Under the pieces are notes generated by a model. It was not told the origin of the DNA. It was given only the letters and a program-made list of their open reading frames with translations, and did not search any database. A stretch of DNA of 64,000 nucleotides from Comamonadaceae bacterium (GTDB lineage Bacteria; Pseudomonadota; Gammaproteobacteria; Burkholderiales; Burkholderiaceae_C). Of the stretch, positions 8,820-20,162 are shown in pieces. Numbering within the stretch: position 1 is the stretch's first letter; each line of letters starts with the position of its first letter. Location: contig CANBWP010000005.1 of NCBI GenBank assembly GCA_947373185.1, positions 1-64,000 of the forward strand. Direction: 5' to 3'. Both the position numbers and the translations under genes were made by a program.

Positions 8820-9626
8820 ATGGCAGACCTCATTTGCAAACATTTGGAAGAAGGCATTCTTGAAATTCGGATGAACCGTCCGAACCAATTGAATGCGCTC
8901 AATCCCAGCCTCCTCATTGCCTTGATGGAAGCCTTTCAAAATTTGCAAAACGATCGGCAAACGCGGGTGGTGATTTTCACTGGCGAAGGCAATGGTTTTT
9001 GCGCGGGCGCCGACATGCAAGAGTCAGTGTCACCGGGGGGCATTCCAGGCACACACGGCATGAACACGCTGGGATTTGTGTACAAATTTCAAGAGTATCT
9101 TTCGAACTTGATTCTGGCCATTCATGAATGCGACAAACCCATCATTGCGGCCATCCACGGTGCCGCTGTGGGGGGCGGCTTGGGACTGGCCTTGGCCAGC
9201 GACATTCGCATTGCGTCAGAGTCCGCGAAGTTTGGAGCGGTGGCCATCAAGACGGGTTTGTCTGCGGCCGATGTGGGCACCAGTTATTTCTTGCCACGTT
9301 TTGTTGGCGCCGGCATTGCCTCCGAGTTGATGTTGACGGGTCGAATTTTCAAAGCCCAAGAAGCTGCTGAGTTGCGTTTGGTTTCCAAAGTGGTGCCGGC
9401 AGAACTGTTGGCCAATGAAGCACTGAACACGGCCCGCGCCATCGCTAAAAATTCGGAATACGGCGTGTGGATGACCAAAAAAACACTGCGCAGCAATCTG
9501 GATGCAAGCAGCTTGCGACAAGCGCTAGAAATTGAAAACCGCACGCAAGTCTTGGGCACCTTCACCGGCGCCATGGAAGCGGCCAGAAAGGCCTTCAGCA
9601 AGGGGCAAGCGCCTCAGTGGAAACCG

Positions 9627-9632
<6 letters not shown>
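8820..9632 (+). CDS. Enoyl-CoA hydratase/isomerase family protein
   Basis: 270 residues, one crotonase domain. Oxyanion-hole segments are FCAGADMQ (about residue 62) and HGAAVGGGLGLALASD (about 113-128). The usual second Glu position reads GLSAADVGTSYFLP, with no acidic residue where many hydratases have GLxPE, so isomerase or another crotonase reaction is possible. Last gene of the unit that began at 2965, converging on the fadH-like gene. The remaining C-terminal part (KNSEYGVWMTKKTL) is family-typical. Confidence 0.88.
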
Positions 9633-11681
<2,049 letters not shown>

Positions 11682-11694
11682 TCAGAATGCCAAG

Positions 11695-13188
11695 TCAGGG
11701 TGCTTTGGCAGGTGGCTGGCGTGTCGCGTCATCGGGACGCAAGCTGCCACCAAATTGACGAGGCGGTGTTTCACGCAAGCTCATGATGTGCTCGGTCAAC
11801 AGGTCTTGAATTTGACCGCCGATCCAGGCCTTGCGCAAGGCCAGCTTGTTGGAGTCGTTGCCACCGCGCTGCTCGTACGGGTCCATGCGCAAGTTGAAGA
11901 ATGCGTAGCTTTGTTTGAGAGGGTCAAAGAAACCGTTGCGCTCTTTGAGCATGCCCTTCCAAGGACCAATGCGCACGCCCACCAACTCGCGTTCGTTGTA
12001 ATAAATGAAGCTGTTGCGTGCAGACGCTTGATTGCCACGCCAGTGCTCGATGTTATCAACGCCATCGATTCGCACGTTGTGGCTGTTCTTCAATTGTGAC
12101 GCCACATTGGGCACGCCTGCTGCTGAGGCCAAGGTGGTGAACAAATCGTAGTGAGATTGAATGCCATTGGACACTGAGCCCGCTTTGATTTGTGCAGGCC
12201 AACGGATCAGCATGGGCACTCGGTAGCCACCTTCCCAAGTGGAAGATTTCTCACCTTTGAAAGGTGTGGTGCCACCATCTGGCCAAGTAAAACTTTGAGG
12301 GCCATTGTCGGAGGTGAACATCACAATGGTGTTTTTGGTCAAGCCCAACTCGTCTAGTTTTTTAAGCAACAGGCCCACATGGTTGTCCAACTCAATCATG
12401 CCGCTGCCGTAAATGTCTTCCTCGGAGGAATAAGGCTGAGCCAAGTAACGCGACTCGGGCTTCAAGTGGGTCCAAACGTGCATGCGCGAGCTGTTGTGCC
12501 ATAAGAAAAATGGCGCTTTGGCTTTGGCAGAGGCCTCGATGAATTTCAATGAACGATCGGTCACATCATCGTCAATGGTTTCCATCCGCTTGACGGTCAA
12601 GGGGCCTTTGTCTTGCGGCGGCTTGCCGGCATAGGCCTCAATGATGCCGCGGGGTTTGTACTTGGTCAGGGCTTTGGTGGGGTAGTCGCGCTGCTCTGGT
12701 TCTTCCTCGGCATTGAGGTGATACAGATTGCCGTAGAACTCGTCGAAGCCATGGTTGTGCGGCAGGTGATCGTCGCGGTCACCCAAATGGCTCTTGCCAT
12801 AGTGGGCAGTTCGGTAACCTTGAGATTTCAAGATTTCCGCCAAGGTGGGATCGCGTTTGTCGATGCCAATGTTAGAACCCGGCAAGCCGACCGTGGTCAA
12901 CCCTGTGCGAATGGGCATTTGGCCGGTGATGAAAGCAGCCCTGCCAGATGTGCAGGAAGGCTCGGCATAGTGATCTGTAAACAGCATGCCTTCTTTGGCC
13001 AATCGGTCAATGTTGGGCGTGGGCACCATGAGGCCATGGGTGTAAATACCGACGTTGGCTGGGCCGATGTCGTCGGCCATGATCATGACAATGTTGGGAC
13101 GGTTGGCAGGCTGCGCCACAGCCATCAAACTCGACAGCAAAACGATGGCGCTCAAGCAACGGTGAAATTGATTCAGACGGATTCTCAT
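11695..13188 (-). CDS. Exported sulfatase (arylsulfatase family)
   Basis: Start ATG 13188, with GGAGA upstream, gives 497 residues. An upstream extension in frame is poor and would bury the signal peptide. Residues 1-25 (basic start, hydrophobic CLSAIVLLSSLMAVA) are a Sec signal, so the enzyme acts in the periplasm or outside. Metal-binding IMADDIG follows directly. The formylglycine motif is Cys79 in PSCTSGRAAFITG, the CTxGR variant in place of C-x-P-x-R. MFTSDNGP supplies further metal ligands. Its presence suggests hydrolysis of sulfated steroids or bile salts before uptake, which is inference. A formylglycine-generating enzyme is not in the window. Confidence 0.88.
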   Translation of the reverse strand: MRIRLNQFHRCLSAIVLLSSLMAVAQPANRPNIVMIMADDIGPANVGIYTHGLMVPTPNIDRLAKEGMLFTDHYAEPSCTSGRAAFITGQMPIRTGLTTVGLPGSNIGIDKRDPTLAEILKSQGYRTAHYGKSHLGDRDDHLPHNHGFDEFYGNLYHLNAEEEPEQRDYPTKALTKYKPRGIIEAYAGKPPQDKGPLTVKRMETIDDDVTDRSLKFIEASAKAKAPFFLWHNSSRMHVWTHLKPESRYLAQPYSSEEDIYGSGMIELDNHVGLLLKKLDELGLTKNTIVMFTSDNGPQSFTWPDGGTTPFKGEKSSTWEGGYRVPMLIRWPAQIKAGSVSNGIQSHYDLFTTLASAAGVPNVASQLKNSHNVRIDGVDNIEHWRGNQASARNSFIYYNERELVGVRIGPWKGMLKERNGFFDPLKQSYAFFNLRMDPYEQRGGNDSNKLALRKAWIGGQIQDLLTEHIMSLRETPPRQFGGSLRPDDATRQPPAKAP

Positions 13189-13201
13189 GAGCTTGTCTCC
13201 A

Positions 13202-13219
13202 GTTGTCTTTTTAGACTTT
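13202..13219 (-). promoter_or_regulatory. Weak copy of the palindromic operator before the sulfatase gene
   Basis: On the minus strand AGTCT-AAAA-AGAC aligns with the copy at 30128 (TAGTCTAAAAAGACGATG). It ends only 14 bases before the sulfatase start, close to the ribosome site, so it may act differently from the activator-positioned copies, or be fortuitous. Confidence 0.35.
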
Positions 13220-13281
13220 TTAATTGCAGTTTGCACAATGCAGGGATGAGTTTCGGTTGAAAGTGAATAATACGCACGAGT

Positions 13282-13302
13282 AATTACCCAAATTGGGTAA
13301 TT
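13282..13302. promoter_or_regulatory. 21-base palindrome in the sulfatase / aldehyde dehydrogenase divergent gap
   Basis: Arms AATTACCCAA and TTGGGTAATT pair perfectly around a single central A. It sits in the middle of the 221-bp divergent gap, 94 bp before the sulfatase start and 108 bp before the aldehyde dehydrogenase start. The size and symmetry are those of a homodimeric repressor operator. It is unrelated to the GGACGATG family found elsewhere in the window. Confidence 0.55.
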
Positions 13303-13409
13303 TAAACAGGCAGGGTTGACCTGAGGGCCGCAGAATGAATCATTGGCAGAGAGAACGCAACCCATTCAAAGAAGAGCCCCGTGGGGTCCCTTCCGGAGGA
13401 GACATTTAG

Positions 13410-14855
13410 ATGAATCAAAGAGCCTTGCAAGCAGCCCCCTCTTCAGAGGACATTGCGCAACACCTTCAGAAACAGCGAACGGACTGGTTGGCCGAGGGGC
13501 CTGTCAGCGCAGCCGTCCGCAAAGACAGGCTCAGGCGCTGCGTCGAATTGTTGAAAAAAAACAGCGACGCCATTTGCAATGTCATCAGCGATGACTTTGG
13601 CGGTCGGCACCCTGTCAGCACCATGATGATGGACATCCAAGCGCCCATCGAGGCCTTGAAATACGCCATTCAACATGTAGACGAATGGATGAAGCCGCAG
13701 CGTCGCGCAGGACTCTTTCCCTTTAATCTGTTTGGCGCACGCGCCGAATTACGCTTTCAGCCCAAGGGCGTGGTGGGCATCGCGGGTACTTGGAACGGGC
13801 CCTTGTTCATGATTTTTGCACCCTTGGCTGGTGTTTTTGCAGCAGGCAACCGCGTCATGGCCAAGCCTTCTGATTTGTCGCCGCAAACCTCTGAATGGTT
13901 GGCCAATGCCGTGCCGGAATTTTTCGACCCGCTCGAATTTTCAGTGGTCACAGGGGGCGTCGAAGTGGCCCGATCTTTCACCCAACAAGCCTTTGATCAT
14001 TTGGTCTTCACAGGCAGCACGGGTGTGGCCAAACAAGTCATGCGCGATGCCGCTCAAAATTTGGTGCCACTGACCCTGGAGTTGGGCGGCAAGTCACCCA
14101 CGATTGTGGGCCGCTCAGCCGACATGGATTTGGTGGTTGAAAAAATTGCCATGGCCCGTGTGCAAAACGGCGGCCAAATTTGCGTGATGCCCGACACGGT
14201 TTACCTACCCCACGAAAAAGTCGAAGAATTTACAAGCCGCTTTCGCAAAGTATGGACCGAGCTGTTCCCTGCCACCACAGGCAATGCAGACATCACGGCA
14301 GTGGCCAATGCGCGTCACTTGGCGCGCATTCAAGCCAAAATTGAAGAGGCCCGTGCTGCAGGCGCGCGCGTGGAGGTTTTGGGCGAGGTCAACCCCCAAG
14401 CCAATGACAGAAGGTGGCCCTTGCACTTGGTGATCGACGCGCCCAAAGACTCGCTCATTGCACGAGAAGAAATATTTGGTCCTGCCATGTCTTTGGTCAG
14501 CTACGTTGACATTCAAGATGTGATTGATCAGATCAATGCGCAAGACAGACCCTTGGCTTTGTACTACTTTGGTCGCGACGAAGAAGAGCAAGAACATGTC
14601 TTGGGCAACACGCTGTCGGGTGGTGTTTGTGTGAACGACGTCATGCTGCATGTGGGCCTGACCGATGTGCCATTTGGCGGCGTTGGGGCTTCCGGTATGG
14701 GGGTTTACAACGGGCCTGAGGGCTTTGCAGAATTCAGTCATTTGCGCGGCGTCTATCACGCGGGTTGGTGGGACCCCAGACGCAAATTGGGCTTGCTGCC
14801 GCCCTACACCCAGAAATTGAAAAAGATGATGCAGTCTTCGATTGACCGCGCTTGA
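13410..14855 (+). CDS. NAD(P)-dependent aldehyde dehydrogenase (coniferyl-aldehyde-dehydrogenase-like)
   Basis: 481 residues, aldehyde dehydrogenase fold. The nucleotide region has GVVGIAGTWNGP and FTGSTGVAKQV. The general-base Glu is in LELGGKSP and the nucleophilic Cys in GGQICVMPD. It is short for the superfamily and resembles the CalB/fatty-aldehyde group. A clear paralogue is at 30215 (shared GPVS-RKDRL start, LELGGKSP, and C-terminal LLPPY). It could oxidise a side-chain aldehyde to the carboxylic acid. GGAGGA lies about 11 bases before the ATG (13396-13401). First gene of a run that continues with a GMC oxidoreductase, a natural alcohol-then-aldehyde pair. Confidence 0.9.
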   Translation: MNQRALQAAPSSEDIAQHLQKQRTDWLAEGPVSAAVRKDRLRRCVELLKKNSDAICNVISDDFGGRHPVSTMMMDIQAPIEALKYAIQHVDEWMKPQRRAGLFPFNLFGARAELRFQPKGVVGIAGTWNGPLFMIFAPLAGVFAAGNRVMAKPSDLSPQTSEWLANAVPEFFDPLEFSVVTGGVEVARSFTQQAFDHLVFTGSTGVAKQVMRDAAQNLVPLTLELGGKSPTIVGRSADMDLVVEKIAMARVQNGGQICVMPDTVYLPHEKVEEFTSRFRKVWTELFPATTGNADITAVANARHLARIQAKIEEARAAGARVEVLGEVNPQANDRRWPLHLVIDAPKDSLIAREEIFGPAMSLVSYVDIQDVIDQINAQDRPLALYYFGRDEEEQEHVLGNTLSGGVCVNDVMLHVGLTDVPFGGVGASGMGVYNGPEGFAEFSHLRGVYHAGWWDPRRKLGLLPPYTQKLKKMMQSSIDRA

Positions 14856-14897
14856 TGGCGCAGCACCATCACTTTGCAAACAGAACAAAATTTCAAC

Positions 14898-16553
14898 ATG
14901 ACAGACACACAATCCTTTGACTACATCGTGGTGGGCTCCGGCTCTGCGGGCGGACAGTTGGCTGCTCGTTTGACGGAAAGTGGTGAGCACCGCGTCTTGC
15001 TGCTGGAAGGCGGCGCTAGCCACAAGCGAGATTTAATGGTCAGCATGCCGGCGGGCTGGGGTGCCATGACTTACAGCAAGAAGCACTCTTGGTGTCACAT
15101 GACCGAACCCGAAAAATGGGCTGGCGGCAGACGCCTCATGATGCCCAGGGGCAAGGTCTTAGGTGGCTCCTCTTCCATCAACGGCATGATCTACATCCGC
15201 GGTCACCGTCAAGACTATGCAGACTGGCAAGCCGCCGGCGCTGAGGGCTGGAATTGGAATCACCTGCTGCCCTACTTTGTGCGCACTGAAAATCAAACAC
15301 GCATTGACAACAAATACCATGGCCGCGGTGGCCCTGTTCATGCAGAAGATCTGCCATCGGTCCACCCGTTGACCTATCGCATGATTGAAGCCGCACAACA
15401 AGCCGGACTAGAACATGTTGATGATTTCAATGACGGCACAGCCCGAGGGGTTGGCACCTACCAAGTCAATGTACACAAAGGCAAACGATCTTCGATTGCC
15501 GTCAACGCGCTTGAACCCGCCATGAAGCGTCCAAATTTGAGCATCGTGACGCAAGCCATGGTGCTGAAAATCACCACGGAGGGCACACGTGCCACGGGGG
15601 TGCAATACCGAATTGGCGATGGCCCCGTGCAAACGATGTTGGCGCACAAAGAAGTTCTGTTGTCTGCGGGCGCCATTCATTCACCGCAACTCATGATGCT
15701 CTCAGGCATGGGGCCTGCTGAACACTTGCGTGAACAAGGCATTCCAGTGGTCGCTGATTTGCCAGGGGTTGGCAGTAATTTGCAAGATCACTGTTGCGTA
15801 CCGATGTCTTGGAAATTGCGTCCAGGTGTCAAGAGCATGAACAGTCGGTTTCAAGGCATGGGCTTGGTGGGGTCTGTCTTGCAATATTTGGTCACGCAAA
15901 AAGGCCCCATGACCAGCCCACCCGCCGAGTTTGGGGGCTACCTCAAAACCGATTCCAGTTTTGTGTACAACGACATCCAAGTCTTTGGTCTTCCGGTGAC
16001 GGGCAACCCTGAGGCACAAAAAGACAAGAACAGTCCGCCGACGCCAGACAGTTTTGAGGGCATGACTTTGGCGCCCTACCAAGTACGTCCATTTTCGCGC
16101 GGCTCCATTCGTTTGAGGCTGCCCGACATCCACGAGCATCCCAGCATCCAAATGAATTATTTGGACGACGAACGTGACCGCCGTGCCTTGCTGTGGGCCC
16201 TGCGCTTTTTGCGCAACATGGCCACCATGCCGGCGCTCAGTAACTTCGTAGATTCAGAAGTTCGTCCAGGACCTGACGTGCAAACCGATGAAGAGTGGCT
16301 GCAATGGTTGGCACCCCATGTGACGACGGGCTATCACCCCGTTGGCACTTGCAAAATGGGCCGCGCAGACGACCCCATGGCCGTCGTCACACCCGACCTC
16401 AAAGTGAGAGGCATTCAAGGCTTGCGCATCATTGATGCATCGGTCATGCCCAACATCATTTGCGGCAACACGCACGCCACCTCGGTGGTCATCGGCGACA
16501 AAGGCGCAGATTTGGTGCTGGGTCAAACTTTGTTGGCACCCATCGACGATTGA
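14898..16553 (+). CDS. GMC-family FAD-dependent alcohol oxidoreductase (choline dehydrogenase type)
   Basis: 551 residues from ATG 14898. An in-frame TTG at 14874 would add eight residues. The FAD dinucleotide motif is DYIVVGSGSAGGQLAARL at the start. The GMC signature 1 (PRGKVLGGSSSINGMIYIRG) and signature 2 (GAIHSPQLMMLSGMGP) are intact. The C-terminus has GYHPVGTCKMG and NTHATSVVIGDKGAD, carrying the active-site His and Asn. Probably converts a primary alcohol, perhaps on a steroid side chain, to an aldehyde for the dehydrogenase 42 bp upstream. No signal peptide, so cytoplasmic. Confidence 0.88.
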   Translation: MTDTQSFDYIVVGSGSAGGQLAARLTESGEHRVLLLEGGASHKRDLMVSMPAGWGAMTYSKKHSWCHMTEPEKWAGGRRLMMPRGKVLGGSSSINGMIYIRGHRQDYADWQAAGAEGWNWNHLLPYFVRTENQTRIDNKYHGRGGPVHAEDLPSVHPLTYRMIEAAQQAGLEHVDDFNDGTARGVGTYQVNVHKGKRSSIAVNALEPAMKRPNLSIVTQAMVLKITTEGTRATGVQYRIGDGPVQTMLAHKEVLLSAGAIHSPQLMMLSGMGPAEHLREQGIPVVADLPGVGSNLQDHCCVPMSWKLRPGVKSMNSRFQGMGLVGSVLQYLVTQKGPMTSPPAEFGGYLKTDSSFVYNDIQVFGLPVTGNPEAQKDKNSPPTPDSFEGMTLAPYQVRPFSRGSIRLRLPDIHEHPSIQMNYLDDERDRRALLWALRFLRNMATMPALSNFVDSEVRPGPDVQTDEEWLQWLAPHVTTGYHPVGTCKMGRADDPMAVVTPDLKVRGIQGLRIIDASVMPNIICGNTHATSVVIGDKGADLVLGQTLLAPIDD

Positions 16554-16601
16554 CGCCACAATGGCGCCATTCAAATCGAGACACAAGAAAGCGGATGGAA
16601 G

Positions 16602-17648
16602 ATGATCGACTTGCAAGCACTGCCAGAAAAACTCAATCGCTGGCTTGCGCAACAACAGGCAGGTCGCTACAAAATTCGATCGCTGCAAAGCTCGAACGGT
16701 GGCTACTCCAACATCACGTTGGTCGGCGAATTAGAACCTGGCGCGTCAGCTGAAACACTCGGCATCGTGGTTCGCATTCAACCTGAAGGGGCTGCCGTCT
16801 TTCCAGATTGTGATGTGCGGGCTCAGTATCAAACGATGCACCTTTTGAAAGAAGCTGGCCTGCCAGTGCCAGGCTTGTTAGGCTTAGAAATGGACCCCGC
16901 GGTGGTGGGTGCGCCCTTCTTCATCATGACGCGCATCGAGGGCCAAGTGCCCAATGAGAATCCGCTGTACCACCTGGAAGGTTGGTTTCATGATCTGCCG
17001 CCAGACACATGCAAGCAGAGCTGGTTTGCGGGCATTGAAGGACTGGCGCAATTGGCAAAACTCGATTGGCGCGCAGCAGGCTTCGATTTTCTATTGCCCA
17101 AGCCAGGTCAGACGGCCTTGCAACAGCAAATTCAGTACTACCAAGACATGTTGCAGTGGAGTGAACAACTCTCTGGCAAACGCTATCCACTGTTGGCACA
17201 ATGCCTAAAGTGGCTGCTGGCCAACCAACCCAACTCCCACACACTCAGCCTGAGTTGGGGCGACGCCAAGTTGGGCAATTGTGTTTTTCAAAATGGCCAG
17301 TTGACCGGCATGCTCGATTGGGAACGACCGGCCTTGTCCAACCCTGTCGACGATCTTTCTTGGTGGCTCATGTTGGACCAATCACTTTGCACCGGTTATG
17401 GTGTGCCGCGTCTGGCACATTTACCCAGCCGCGAAGAAACCGTGGCGCATTGGGAACAAGTCAGTGGTTTCAGCGCCAAAGACTTGCCCTACTACGACGT
17501 GTTGTCAGCCTGGCGCTTTGCCATCATCATGACGCGCATTGGCCGCATCTTTACAGAGCGCGGCTGGGTGCCGCCAGAAGCCGAGATGGACCTGCGCAAT
17601 GGTGGCAGTCGCTTGGTGGAACTGTTAGACGAGCGCCTGCATTTTTAA
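16602..17648 (+). CDS. Phosphotransferase-family protein (APH/choline kinase-like, ACAD10-like)
   Basis: 348 residues with an aminoglycoside-phosphotransferase-like fold. The catalytic loop reads SWGDAKLGNCVF, with the usual HGD replaced by WGD, followed by GMLDWERPALSNPVDDLSWW carrying the metal-binding Asp. The N-terminus has SSNGGYSNITLV as the nucleotide loop. Such proteins often stand next to acyl-CoA dehydrogenases and may phosphorylate hydroxyacyl substrates before dehydration. It is 10 bp upstream of a CrtC-like gene and the two look like a unit. Substrate unknown. Confidence 0.75.
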   Translation: MIDLQALPEKLNRWLAQQQAGRYKIRSLQSSNGGYSNITLVGELEPGASAETLGIVVRIQPEGAAVFPDCDVRAQYQTMHLLKEAGLPVPGLLGLEMDPAVVGAPFFIMTRIEGQVPNENPLYHLEGWFHDLPPDTCKQSWFAGIEGLAQLAKLDWRAAGFDFLLPKPGQTALQQQIQYYQDMLQWSEQLSGKRYPLLAQCLKWLLANQPNSHTLSLSWGDAKLGNCVFQNGQLTGMLDWERPALSNPVDDLSWWLMLDQSLCTGYGVPRLAHLPSREETVAHWEQVSGFSAKDLPYYDVLSAWRFAIIMTRIGRIFTERGWVPPEAEMDLRNGGSRLVELLDERLHF

Positions 17649-17658
17649 GGACAAGTTC

Positions 17659-18825
17659 ATGAGCAACACCATTGGCCCCTTGGTTCATGCCGATGAATAC
17701 TTTCACCATCAAGTGGTGGAAACACATGCCAGTGTTCAACAAAGTGATTTGAACTGGACCGAAAAAGTGTGTGGCATGGTGGCCAAACGCGATGGCAGTT
17801 TGTCGATGGGTTTTGGCTTTGGCAAGTACGTCAATCGCAATGTGGTGGACGCCTACGGCGGCGTATCGCAAGGCGTTCAGCAGTGGACGGTTCGCGCCAG
17901 TCGCGCACTGGACACAGACCCCAACAGCATCGATGTCGGCCCCCTCACCTACGAAGTGATTCAGCCTTTGCAACAAATCAAGGTTTGCTTAAAGGCCAAT
18001 GATCATCAGCCGATTGCGTTTGAGTTGGTGTTAGAGGGTCTGCTGCCCTGCGTGACCGAAGACCGCGAAGATCGCAGAACGCTCACCGGCTATCGTCACA
18101 GTGCCAATCAAATTCGCTATCACCAAATTGGCGTAGCACGTGGTTGGATTGAGGTGGCAGGTCAGCGTCATGAAGTCACACCCCATGAATGGGTCATGAC
18201 GCGCGACCACTCTTGGGGACTTCGGCCAGGCGTGGGTTTGCCTGTTGGCGGTTTACAGCCCGACCCCGTTGACGCAGCTGCCCCAGAGATCTTGGCCATC
18301 TGGTCACCTTTGTTGTTTCAAAAGCCCGATCAAACGCACTACGGCTTGCATGTTTACTATTTGTTGTATGCCGGCGAAGGGTGGCGACACGAAAAACTGC
18401 AAGGTGGTTTTGAATTTGCAGACGCTCGCCGTGAAGGCTTCAAGGCCATCTCACCGCAATTGCAATTTGACCCACGCAACTTTCGATTGAAGGGTGGCGA
18501 ACTTCAGGTCACCACGGCGCAAGGAGAAACGCGCACCTTGAAAGTGAAAGTTCTAGGTGATACCGGTTTTCATTTAGGGGCCGGTCTGTACCACGGCCTT
18601 GACGGGCACTATCACGGCGAATGGCGCGGCAAACTTTTTGTAGAAGGTGAGCATTGCGCCAATTGCGCAACGCCAGAAGCCGTTGCACGCTTGAACCAAT
18701 TCAGAGATGCCTTGATTGAAGTGTTTGATCCTGTGACCGGTGCCACAGGCTGGGGCAATTGCCAAACTTGGATTCAAGCCAACTGGCCTGAGTTCGGCCT
18801 CTCGCAAACATCGCCCTCTACTTGA
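17659..18825 (+). CDS. Uncharacterised protein, possible CrtC/AttH/Svf1-like lipocalin-type fold
   Basis: 388 residues, no signal peptide, no membrane segments, rich in Trp, His, Gly and beta-type sequence (for example HEWVMTRDHSWGLRPGVGLP and HYGLHVYYLLYAGEGW). The R/D-x-SWG pattern and overall length recall the two-barrel hydroxyneurosporene-synthase-like proteins that bind hydrophobic polycyclic or isoprenoid ligands. I cannot name the family with certainty. It is wedged between the phosphotransferase and an MFS gene, with a short overlap if translation of the latter begins at 18822. A steroid-binding or hydrating role is only a guess. Confidence 0.6.
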   Translation: MSNTIGPLVHADEYFHHQVVETHASVQQSDLNWTEKVCGMVAKRDGSLSMGFGFGKYVNRNVVDAYGGVSQGVQQWTVRASRALDTDPNSIDVGPLTYEVIQPLQQIKVCLKANDHQPIAFELVLEGLLPCVTEDREDRRTLTGYRHSANQIRYHQIGVARGWIEVAGQRHEVTPHEWVMTRDHSWGLRPGVGLPVGGLQPDPVDAAAPEILAIWSPLLFQKPDQTHYGLHVYYLLYAGEGWRHEKLQGGFEFADARREGFKAISPQLQFDPRNFRLKGGELQVTTAQGETRTLKVKVLGDTGFHLGAGLYHGLDGHYHGEWRGKLFVEGEHCANCATPEAVARLNQFRDALIEVFDPVTGATGWGNCQTWIQANWPEFGLSQTSPST

Positions 18826-18839
18826 TCGAAGGAAATTTT

Positions 18840-20147
18840 TTGAAAACATCTGCCTACGGATTTCGAAGCCATTACACATTGGTGGTGCTGCTGTTTGTGT
18901 ACACCATGAGCTTCATTGATCGTCAGATCATGGGCATTTTGATTCAGCCCATCAAAAACGAGTTTCAAGTTTCCGACACCGCCATGGGCTTGCTCAGTGG
19001 TCTCACATTTGCTTTGTTTTACAGCGTTTTGGCCATTCCTTTCGGACGCTATGCCGACCGCGCCAACCGACGTAATTTTGTTGCTTACTGCTGTGCTGCC
19101 TGGAGTGCCATGACAGCCTTGTGCGGCGTGGCCACAGGCTACTGGAGTTTGGCCTTGGCGCGTGTGGGTGTTGCAGTGGGTGAAGCGGGTGGCACGGCAC
19201 CCTCACTGTCGATGATTGCAGACCACTACCCGCCTGAGCGCCGCGGTCGAGCCATGGGTGTTTATTGGCTGGGGCCGCAATTGGGCATTTTGTTTGGACT
19301 GACACTGGGCGGCTGGATCGCACAAAATCACGGTTGGCGTGCAGCCTTCATTTGGATGGCCCTACCCGGCATCTTGGCGGCGCTTTTGTTGCGCTATACC
19401 GCAGTTGAACCCGCGCGTGGCATGTGGGATGGCGAAGCCGCCAAACCCCCCAGCGACAACGAAGCTTTGAGTGACATTGTGAAAAGCCTGTGGCATTCCA
19501 AAGTCTTCATGCGGATTGCGCTGGCGGGTTTGTTGATGGGCTTCACAGGCTATGGCATTGGCATTTGGACACCTTCATTTTTGGTTCGCTCACACGGCAT
19601 GACACTGCAGGGCGCTGGCGCGGTCATGGGCTTGCTGGGTGGCACAGCGGCGGCGTTGGGCGCTGTTCTGAGTGGTTGGTTGTGCGACACGCTGGCCAAA
19701 CGCGACGCGCGCTGGCGAATTGGTGTGCCACTTTTAGGGTGTTTGCTTTCCCTGCCCACAGGTCTTGGTTTTTACCTGTGGCCCGCTGGCGAAGCTTGGC
19801 AATTGGGCAACTTTGTAATCCCCCATGCTGTGGGCATTTATTTGCTGTTCGGTGTCACTGCCGTGTGGTGGACTGCACCGGTCTACGCCGTGCTGTCCGA
19901 AATCATCCCACCGCATCGACGGGCCACAGCACTGTCCATTTTCAGCTTGGGATTGACCATGGTCGGCGGCGGACTTGGCCCTTTATTGGTCGGTGTTTTG
20001 AGTGACCAATTGACCCTGCAATTCGGGCCAGAGGCGCTCAGAATGGCATTGGCCATCACCACGGGCACCTGCTTCACTTTGGGCATTTTGACCTTTGCTT
20101 GGGCCATGAAGGCCTATCACTCAGCCCCCTTGGAACAGCCGGCCTAA
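18840..20147 (+). CDS. MFS transporter (first of three in tandem)
   Basis: 435 residues from TTG 18840, which has AAGGA at the right distance. An upstream in-frame TTG at 18822 overlaps the preceding gene. Twelve hydrophobic segments can be followed. The signature loop between segments 2 and 3 is GRYADRANRRN. DRQIMGILIQPIKNEF and GEAGGTAPSLSMIADHYPP are typical of the anion/hexuronate-like MFS group found in aromatic and steroid clusters. Very similar along its whole length to the next gene, pointing to a tandem duplication. Likely substrate is a steroid acid, in or out. Confidence 0.85.
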   Translation: MKTSAYGFRSHYTLVVLLFVYTMSFIDRQIMGILIQPIKNEFQVSDTAMGLLSGLTFALFYSVLAIPFGRYADRANRRNFVAYCCAAWSAMTALCGVATGYWSLALARVGVAVGEAGGTAPSLSMIADHYPPERRGRAMGVYWLGPQLGILFGLTLGGWIAQNHGWRAAFIWMALPGILAALLLRYTAVEPARGMWDGEAAKPPSDNEALSDIVKSLWHSKVFMRIALAGLLMGFTGYGIGIWTPSFLVRSHGMTLQGAGAVMGLLGGTAAALGAVLSGWLCDTLAKRDARWRIGVPLLGCLLSLPTGLGFYLWPAGEAWQLGNFVIPHAVGIYLLFGVTAVWWTAPVYAVLSEIIPPHRRATALSIFSLGLTMVGGGLGPLLVGVLSDQLTLQFGPEALRMALAITTGTCFTLGILTFAWAMKAYHSAPLEQPA

Positions 20148-20162
20148 TGCCCATCTAAAGCC

